A stretch of DNA of 64,000 nt from Bradyrhizobium sp. CCGUVB1N3. Its GTDB lineage: Bacteria > Pseudomonadota > Alphaproteobacteria > Rhizobiales > Xanthobacteraceae. This document shows, piece after piece, positions 58,472 through 64,000 of this stretch (position 1 is its first letter; each line of letters begins with the position of its first letter). The notes under the pieces are model-generated. The model was not told where the DNA came from. It worked only from the letters and a program-made list of their open reading frames with translations, and made no database searches. Where the stretch lies: the NCBI RefSeq assembly GCF_024199925.1, contig NZ_JANADR010000001.1:9179501-9243500 (forward strand). Reading direction: 5' to 3'. The translations under genes and the position numbers were made by a program.

Positions 58472-60034
58472 ATGGTTGGAAATCGTGTGAGTAAAAGTCC
58501 GCCCGATCTGCTCGGAAATTCTGCTTGGAACGCGATTGCGTTCGTGGTGGCGGTAGCTCTCAATCTTGCCATCCTGCCGTTCGTCGTGCTTCGCCTCGGC
58601 CCGGCTTCATTCGGCGTCGCAGGGCTGGTCACGGCCTGCATCGCGCCGGCACTGGTGTTCAGCAATTCGCTGGCGATGTCGACCGCGCGCGAACTCGCAC
58701 AGCGATTGGCGCCGTCCGATCGCGCCGATGCGCGAAGGTTGTTTGCAACCGCCATGGCGCTGGCAATCGGTGCAGGCACCCCGATTGCGGCTTTCTATGG
58801 TTTGGCCGGCGCGCCGCTCGCGCGGTTTGGATTCCATCTCAGCGGACCGGTCGCCGACGATCTCGAGCGCGCCTTTGCATTGGCGAGCTTCGGCTGGCTG
58901 TGCCAAAGTCTGTCGGCGGTTCTTCTCACGTTGTTCACGGCCCGCCAGGATTATCGGCGGATTGCCTCGATCAGCATCATCAGTACGGTTACAGCGACCG
59001 CATCCATGCTGCTCCTCGTCCCGTCCGCACCGCATGCATCGACATTTCTCGGCTGTCAGGCGTTGGGCTTTGCGGCGAGCCTGCTCGCGGCACTTGGCTG
59101 GTCGCGCCATGCGATCGGAGATTGGTTGGCGCGACCGGCGGTTCATCGCGGCGCGCTGCGAAGGCTGGTTCGTCTGGGTGGCTGGCAATTGGCGGCTCAG
59201 GGTGGTGCGCTATTTGCCGCGCAGGCAGACCGTTATCTCCTCGGCGCACTCCTGCAGCCGCAATTCGTGGGGTTCTATGGCGTCGCCCAGCGTCTCGAGG
59301 AGGCTGTCTATATCGGGGTCCTGAAAATCGGCGAAACCCTGTTTCCGTTCTTCAGCTCGCTGCAAAAGGAGGCGGAGGACCGCAAGGTCGATCTGCTGCT
59401 CCGCTCGTCCTGGATCCTCAACGTGCTGGCCGCGAGCGCGCTCGGCGGGCTCATTCCTGTCGCCGGGCCGCTGCTGCACCTGTGGACGGGTGCCGAGGTC
59501 GCGGCCGAAGGCGAGAGGGTGCTTGTGGTGCTGTCGGTCGCCGGAATTTTGGGATCGAGCGCAAACGTCCTTGCATTTTATTTGCTGGCGCAGGGACGAT
59601 CCCGCGCCAATGCGCTGATCGCGCTCTGCACCGGCGTCGTTACCCTCACGACAAGCCTCATCGCGCTGCCGCGTTTCGGCTGGCAAGCCGCGGGCTGGAG
59701 CGCCTGCGTCGGTATGATCGCGCAAATGATTGCAACGGTCCTCGTGGTGCGGTCTAGTATCAAGATTGCCGGTATGTGGTCACGCGTGCTCCACTTCATG
59801 CTGATGCCGCTCGGTGTCGGAATCCTGGCGGCGCTGGTGCTCCGCCATGGGTTCGATCGCATCGCATTCGAGTCCGCACCGGCATGGTGGTATGTCGGCG
59901 GCGTGGCGTCACTGTCGGCTGCGACCATCTTTGTCGCCGCGGTCGCCGCATCGCAGCTTGGTCCCTATCGCGCCGTCTGCTGGCGCGACCTTCGCGCCGT
60001 CGTCGCCCGTTTCATCCCGATCAAGGCGGTCTAG
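58472..60034 (+). CDS. Polysaccharide flippase (Wzx/MATE-like)
   Basis: A 520-residue inner-membrane protein with about 12-14 hydrophobic segments, from NAIAFVVAVALNLAILPFVVL to SLSAATIFVAAVAASQL. The pattern fits the oligosaccharide flippase family that turns lipid-linked repeat units to the periplasm. A GTG at 58487 is an alternative start. It is followed 3 bp later by an asparagine synthase, and the locus continues with a glycosyltransferase and an acyltransferase, so it is an exopolysaccharide or O-antigen type locus. Confidence 0.82.
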   Translation: MVGNRVSKSPPDLLGNSAWNAIAFVVAVALNLAILPFVVLRLGPASFGVAGLVTACIAPALVFSNSLAMSTARELAQRLAPSDRADARRLFATAMALAIGAGTPIAAFYGLAGAPLARFGFHLSGPVADDLERAFALASFGWLCQSLSAVLLTLFTARQDYRRIASISIISTVTATASMLLLVPSAPHASTFLGCQALGFAASLLAALGWSRHAIGDWLARPAVHRGALRRLVRLGGWQLAAQGGALFAAQADRYLLGALLQPQFVGFYGVAQRLEEAVYIGVLKIGETLFPFFSSLQKEAEDRKVDLLLRSSWILNVLAASALGGLIPVAGPLLHLWTGAEVAAEGERVLVVLSVAGILGSSANVLAFYLLAQGRSRANALIALCTGVVTLTTSLIALPRFGWQAAGWSACVGMIAQMIATVLVVRSSIKIAGMWSRVLHFMLMPLGVGILAALVLRHGFDRIAFESAPAWWYVGGVASLSAATIFVAAVAASQLGPYRAVCWRDLRAVVARFIPIKAV

Positions 60035-60037
60035 GGA

Positions 60038-61876
60038 ATGTGCGGAATTGCCGGCATATTGGACTTTCGCGGCAATGCCGTCGCGCCGGCCGACATCAAG
60101 CGGTTGACGGACCTGCTCGCGCATCGGGGGCCCTTCGGTGAAGGCATCTGGTCGAGCGCGGACGGAAGCCTCGCGTTCGGCCACCGTCGCTTGGCGATCA
60201 TCGACCCCGGCCAGGGCGGTTATCAACCGATGATGTCCGCCGATGGTCGCCACGTCATCGTCTACAACGGTGAGATTTACAATTTCCTCGAGTTGCGCCG
60301 CGAACTCGAGGAACGGGGCGCCACCTTCCGCAGCCGGTCCGACACCGAGGTGATCCTCGCGGCCTGGCAGGCCTGGCGCGAGGATATGCTGCTGCGTTTC
60401 AACGGCATGTGGGCGCTGGCGATCTTCGACACCATCAGCGGCGATTTGTTTCTGGCGCGTGATCGCTTCGGCATCAAGCCGCTGTTGTATGCCCTGTCGC
60501 CCGAACGATTCGTCTTCGCGTCCGAGCAGCGTGCGCTGGCGCGGAGCGGATTGATCGATGCGTCGATCGACACCGATGTGGCGTCGCGCATGCTGCTCGA
60601 TGCGTTCGGCGTCGAGGGTAGCGAACGGACGCTGTTCCGCAACGTCCGCCGGCTCCAGGCCGGCCACTGCATGTGGCTGCGCCATGGCAGGGTGGACGTC
60701 CGGCGCTGGTGGCGGACCGTTGACCATCTGCCGGACATACCGCGCACCGAAGCCGGGCGCGTGGAGCGCTTTCGCGAGTTGTTCCAGGACGCCGTGGCCT
60801 TGCGGATGCGCAGCGATGTCCCGATCGGAACGTGCTTGTCCGGAGGCTTTGATTCCTCAGCGGTGATTTGCGCGATGGCGGCGCATGAGAGGGCCGGCAT
60901 GGGACCGCGCGACAGCACGGCATGGCGGCACGCCTTCGTGGCGACGTTCCCGGGTGCCGCGAACGACGAACGGCCGATGGCCGAGGTCGCGGCCGCCTGG
61001 GCCAGCGTCGCGCCCACGTTCCTTGAAATCGGGCGCGGAGATGCACTGACCGATATCGACCAGATCCTGGACGACAATGACGACGTCTATGTCGGCCTGC
61101 CCAGCGCCGCGTGGCTGATCTACCGGGAGCTGAGACGCCACGACGTGACGGTGTCGCTGGATGGTCACGGCGCGGACGAGCTGATGGGCGCATATCTGCA
61201 GGACGGACAAGCGGGCGCCTTCCGAATACGGAATGCTGCGGCCGACCTTGCCTCCCGCTCGGCGCTGGCGCGGCGCGGCGTCGATCTCGTGCGGGCGTTG
61301 ACGGTCAGGGCCCGGGGACACTACTTCCTGCGCGGCGGTCTGTTGAACATTCCCGACGAGCTGCCGCTGGTCGCCGAAGACGACGAGCTGCCGCGCGAAT
61401 GGGGCGCCTTGAATCGCAGGCTCTACCGCATGTTCCACAGCACGGTGCTGCCCACCATTCTGCGCAACTTCGATCGCCTTTCGATGGCGCACGGCATCGA
61501 GGTTCGCATGCCGTTCATGGACTGGCACCTGGTGACCTATACGATGGCTCTGCCGGAATCGAGCAAGCTGTCGGACGGCTACACCAAGGCCGTCGCGCGA
61601 CGGGCGATGGCCAACCTGATGCCGGAGCAGATCCGGACCGCGCGGCGTAAGGTCGGCTTCAATTCGCCGATGCCGGAGTGGCTCAACGGCCCGCTCGCCG
61701 GCTGGATCGCAGCCTCGCTCGAGCGCAAGGTGCCGGCATTCGCCGAGTTGGTCGATGAAGCCAGCCTGTCCGCGACGGTCGGCCGCTTGACCGCGGCCAA
61801 GGCGTGGGACTGGGAGGCGGCCGGCCGGATCTGGCCGTATCTCAATATGAAGTGGACGCTGGCAAGGTACGCTTAG
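60038..61876 (+). CDS. Asparagine synthase (glutamine-hydrolysing) family protein
   Basis: The 612-residue protein begins MCGIAGILDF with the catalytic Cys2 of class II glutaminases. The ATP-PP loop SGGFDSS is at 268-274, in the synthetase domain. Such homologues in polysaccharide loci often amidate sugar acids rather than make asparagine. Overlap of function with AsnB cannot be excluded. It follows the flippase by 3 bp and precedes the glycosyltransferase by 2 bp. Confidence 0.87.
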   Translation: MCGIAGILDFRGNAVAPADIKRLTDLLAHRGPFGEGIWSSADGSLAFGHRRLAIIDPGQGGYQPMMSADGRHVIVYNGEIYNFLELRRELEERGATFRSRSDTEVILAAWQAWREDMLLRFNGMWALAIFDTISGDLFLARDRFGIKPLLYALSPERFVFASEQRALARSGLIDASIDTDVASRMLLDAFGVEGSERTLFRNVRRLQAGHCMWLRHGRVDVRRWWRTVDHLPDIPRTEAGRVERFRELFQDAVALRMRSDVPIGTCLSGGFDSSAVICAMAAHERAGMGPRDSTAWRHAFVATFPGAANDERPMAEVAAAWASVAPTFLEIGRGDALTDIDQILDDNDDVYVGLPSAAWLIYRELRRHDVTVSLDGHGADELMGAYLQDGQAGAFRIRNAAADLASRSALARRGVDLVRALTVRARGHYFLRGGLLNIPDELPLVAEDDELPREWGALNRRLYRMFHSTVLPTILRNFDRLSMAHGIEVRMPFMDWHLVTYTMALPESSKLSDGYTKAVARRAMANLMPEQIRTARRKVGFNSPMPEWLNGPLAGWIAASLERKVPAFAELVDEASLSATVGRLTAAKAWDWEAAGRIWPYLNMKWTLARYA

Positions 61877-61878
61877 TT

Positions 61879-62967
61879 ATGCGGGTGTTTCAGAACTGCG
61901 GTCTCACTCCGTCCTACCTCACGCGCCTGGATCGTCTGGCATCACAAGGCTTGAGCTTTCATGAACGGCGCGATGTGTTTCTGCACGATCGGTTCGGCGC
62001 GCTTCATTTTCTGCAGCCTGTGCTCGACGGTGATGCAAGTGCGTTTTTGACCTGCGCCAACGATAGCCGTCTACAAGGCCGGTGGGCACGCGAACATGGT
62101 GTCCGCCCGGGAGCAGCGCCGGAGGACATTCTGCTCGCACAGATCGAGGACCACAGAACCGAGGTGCTCTACAACCTCGATCCAGTCGCTTTTCCGAGTT
62201 CCTTTGTTCGCAAGCTGCCTGGCTGCGTGAAGAAGACACTCTGTTGGCGTGCGGCGCCGTCGGGAAACGCAGACCTGAGGGCCTATGGTGCGGTGCTCGG
62301 AAATTTCCCGTCGATTCTACAGTCATGGCGCGACAAGGGGTGCCGGGCGGAATGGTTTTCGCCTGCAATAGATCCTGCAATGAGCGAGTACGTGCAGGAT
62401 GAGCGCCCCATCGACGTGCTGTTTGTCGGCGGCTACTCACGGCACCATTCGGCGCGAGCAAGAACGCTCGAGAAGGTTGCTGCTCTCGCCGGAAGCCGAC
62501 AGATCGTCTATTGTCTTGACTCGTCGCGTTTGACAAGACTTGCGGAGAGTTCGATCGGCCACCTACTGCCGCTCCAGAAGCATCGGCGTCCGAAGATAGT
62601 TGCGGGGATCGCTAAGCCGCCGGTCTTTGGAAGAGAGCTCTACGAGTTGATCGGACGATCCAAGATCGTCCTCAATGGGGCGATCGACATGGCAGGCCAG
62701 GATCGCGGCAACATGCGCTGCTTCGAAGCCATGGGATGTGGTGCGCTGCTGGTTTCGGACGCTGGCCACTATCCCGCGGGAATGGTCGCCGACGAAACGA
62801 TGCTGGTCTATCACGATGAGAAGAGTTGTCTTGAGCAGATCGAGCGAGCTATCTCCGACTGGACCGATGTACGGCCAATAGCCACGAACGGTCGAATTCG
62901 AGTCAATGAAGTCCACACTAAGGCGCGTCAGTGGGGCCTCTTTCAGACTATCGTAGCGCGTCTCTAG
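61879..62967 (+). CDS. Glycosyltransferase (CgeB-like/GT4-like family)
   Basis: The 362-residue protein has a C-terminal nucleotide-sugar half with CFEAMGCGALLVSDAGHYPAGM, a GT1/GT4-like donor-binding motif also seen in CgeB-type proteins. The N-terminal half is less clear. ATG 61879 is 2 bp after the upstream stop; a longer frame overlaps that gene. The base composition looks more AT-rich by eye than the catabolic regions. The sugar and acceptor are unknown. Confidence 0.72.
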   Translation: MRVFQNCGLTPSYLTRLDRLASQGLSFHERRDVFLHDRFGALHFLQPVLDGDASAFLTCANDSRLQGRWAREHGVRPGAAPEDILLAQIEDHRTEVLYNLDPVAFPSSFVRKLPGCVKKTLCWRAAPSGNADLRAYGAVLGNFPSILQSWRDKGCRAEWFSPAIDPAMSEYVQDERPIDVLFVGGYSRHHSARARTLEKVAALAGSRQIVYCLDSSRLTRLAESSIGHLLPLQKHRRPKIVAGIAKPPVFGRELYELIGRSKIVLNGAIDMAGQDRGNMRCFEAMGCGALLVSDAGHYPAGMVADETMLVYHDEKSCLEQIERAISDWTDVRPIATNGRIRVNEVHTKARQWGLFQTIVARL

Positions 62968-63080
62968 CCATTTGACGCATCGCTTCGAATGTCGTCCATT
63001 GAAGATCGAAGCCTGATTTTTGGGAGGTGTCCTGTGCACTTTCGGGCGGAGGCGTCGGCGCCATATAAGAGGAAACCTAG

Positions 63081-63701
63081 ATGTCCAGCCTCGCCGGCCT
63101 TGCGCTCCACTGCGCAAGATTCATAGACGGGATTAATCTCCATTTGCTCGCCCAGCGGCTCATCGGGCGTGCCACCTGCCGTTTGCAAGAGGGTGCTTTT
63201 CTGGCTCACTGCGCGAGGATCAGAAACGCGCTTGGCGATAGCGACCAGATCGTCATCGGCCCCTATTCGCATATCAGGGGCGAACTGATGATTCTTGGTC
63301 ACGGCGGCCGGATATCAATTGGAGAATGGTGTTACGTGGGCGTGGGGACGCGGATTTGGTCGGGGGCGTCGATCCAAATTGGCAATCGGGTCCTGATCTC
63401 ACATTCAGTGAATATATTCGACAATCTCTCGCATCCAATCAAGGCTAGCGAGCGGCACGAGCAGGCCAGGCAGATTTTTTCGACGGGCCACCCCAGAATG
63501 GTTTTTCTTGATGATCGTCCAATTAAGATAAGCGATGACGCCTGGATCGGCGCCGGCGCGATGGTCATGCGCGGCGTGACGATTGGGGAGGGCGGGATCG
63601 TAGCCGCGGGAGCGGTTGTCACCAAGGACGTTCCGGCCTACGCGATTGTTGCCGGAAATCCCGCAACCGTCGTCAGGGAGTTGTCTCCGGATGAGCGATG
63701 A
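63081..63701 (+). CDS. Hexapeptide-repeat acyltransferase (left-handed beta-helix)
   Basis: A 206-residue protein with the repeated pattern [29 protein letters not shown] and a C-terminal [21 protein letters not shown] followed by [21 protein letters not shown], as in WbbJ/CysE-like acetyltransferases. It adds an acyl group to a sugar or serine. It is placed 113 bp after the glycosyltransferase. The N-terminal 45 residues are not part of the helix. Likely role is O-acetylation of the polysaccharide. Confidence 0.85.
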   Translation: MSSLAGLALHCARFIDGINLHLLAQRLIGRATCRLQEGAFLAHCARIRNALGDSDQIVIGPYSHIRGELMILGHGGRISIGEWCYVGVGTRIWSGASIQIGNRVLISHSVNIFDNLSHPIKASERHEQARQIFSTGHPRMVFLDDRPIKISDDAWIGAGAMVMRGVTIGEGGIVAAGAVVTKDVPAYAIVAGNPATVVRELSPDER

Positions 63702-63780
63702 GACAATCAGCAAGGCATCAGATCGGCAGCCGATCCGGTTTGCCGTTCGGAATGCGGCCAGTTGAGCATAAGAAAGTTCG

Positions 63781-64000
63781 ATGTCCATCTGGGTCACAGG
63801 CGCTAACGGGTTCATCGGCCGCCATCTCGTTCGTGAGCTGGCGAAGACCGGCAGTGCCATTCATGGCGTCGGGCACGGTGCGCTCGACCCATCCGAAGCG
63901 CGCCGGCTCGGTCTGCAGACCTGGACCAATGGCGAGGTCGATGCGGCCAACCTGAACATGCTTGCGGCCGCGCATGGGCCGCCCTCGCAGGTCTTTCATC
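63781..64000 (+). CDS. NAD-dependent epimerase/dehydratase, N-terminal part
   Basis: The frame from ATG 63781 runs open to the window end (73 codons). It starts SIWVTGANGFIGRHLVRELAK, the TGxxGFIG nucleotide motif of extended SDR enzymes that convert nucleotide sugars. It belongs to the polysaccharide locus. The specific reaction cannot be judged from this part. Confidence 0.8.
   Translation, partial: MSIWVTGANGFIGRHLVRELAKTGSAIHGVGHGALDPSEARRLGLQTWTNGEVDAANLNMLAAAHGPPSQVFH

Noticed and set aside
1..64000. CRISPR arrays, tRNA or rRNA genes, insertion sequences, phage genes
   Set aside because: No regularly spaced repeats, cloverleaf or rRNA-like stretches, transposase or integrase motifs were seen in reading the window.

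Overview
The window reads as chromosomal DNA of a high-GC alphaproteobacterium, most likely Bradyrhizobium or a close relative. Supporting signs are the dense CoA-ester and aromatic catabolism genes, many solute-binding-protein transporters, a rhizobial FnrN/FixK1-type regulator with perfect TTGA-N6-TCAA boxes, a phasin, an Omp25/31-like porin-type barrel, and the palindromic intergenic repeats typical of this group. No rRNA, tRNA, CRISPR array, insertion sequence or prophage was seen. About 57 genes are supported; one is frameshifted and two are cut by the window edges.

Region 1 (1-18074) is catabolic. After the tail of an IlvD/Edd dehydratase comes a nitrate/sulfonate/taurine-type ABC transporter with two permeases and no binding protein in view, then a NicX-like ring-cleaving dioxygenase. 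Facing it is a five-gene minus-strand operon: alpha/beta hydrolase, acyl-CoA dehydrogenase, acyl-CoA ligase, opine-type dehydrogenase and 3-hydroxyacyl-CoA dehydrogenase. Divergent from that operon are an SDR, an enoyl-CoA hydratase and a PhzS-like FAD monooxygenase. Then come a cupin, a Peripla_BP_6 binding protein, a MarR regulator, a 2-aminobenzoate/benzoate-type CoA ligase and a RidA deaminase. A shared AT-rich palindrome (ATTTTAAGCTTAAAAT and variants) lies before the main transcription units and is the probable MarR operator. The set suggests CoA-dependent degradation of an amino- or N-heteroaromatic acid.

Region 2 (18109-31726) looks like one low-oxygen stress regulon. Seven perfect FNR/FixK boxes precede a CBS-BON protein, a phasin, an alcohol dehydrogenase/APH-P-loop kinase/CHAD operon, a universal stress protein, an Mla-type lipid transporter, a cytochrome c, the FNR-type regulator itself and an overlooked 44-residue membrane protein. 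An ADP-forming acyl-CoA synthetase fused to an acetyltransferase sits in the middle without a box. A second Crp-family regulator follows.

Region 3 (32756-57364) is a mosaic of uptake and oxidation modules: a cyclase-family hydrolase facing a TRAP transporter plus SDR; a two-subunit molybdenum hydroxylase coupled to a signal-less ModA-like protein and next to an orphan TctC protein; a frameshifted Mo-bisPGD oxidoreductase; two enoyl-CoA hydratases; a glycolate-oxidase-like GlcD-GlcF fusion with GlcG, facing a serine-glyoxylate aminotransferase; a TctCBA transporter; an outer membrane beta-barrel protein; and a class III CoA-transferase.

Region 4 (57628-64000) starts with small or uncertain ORFs, then enters a surface polysaccharide locus: a Wzx-like flippase, an asparagine synthase, a glycosyltransferase, a hexapeptide acyltransferase and the start of an NAD-dependent epimerase that runs off the edge.
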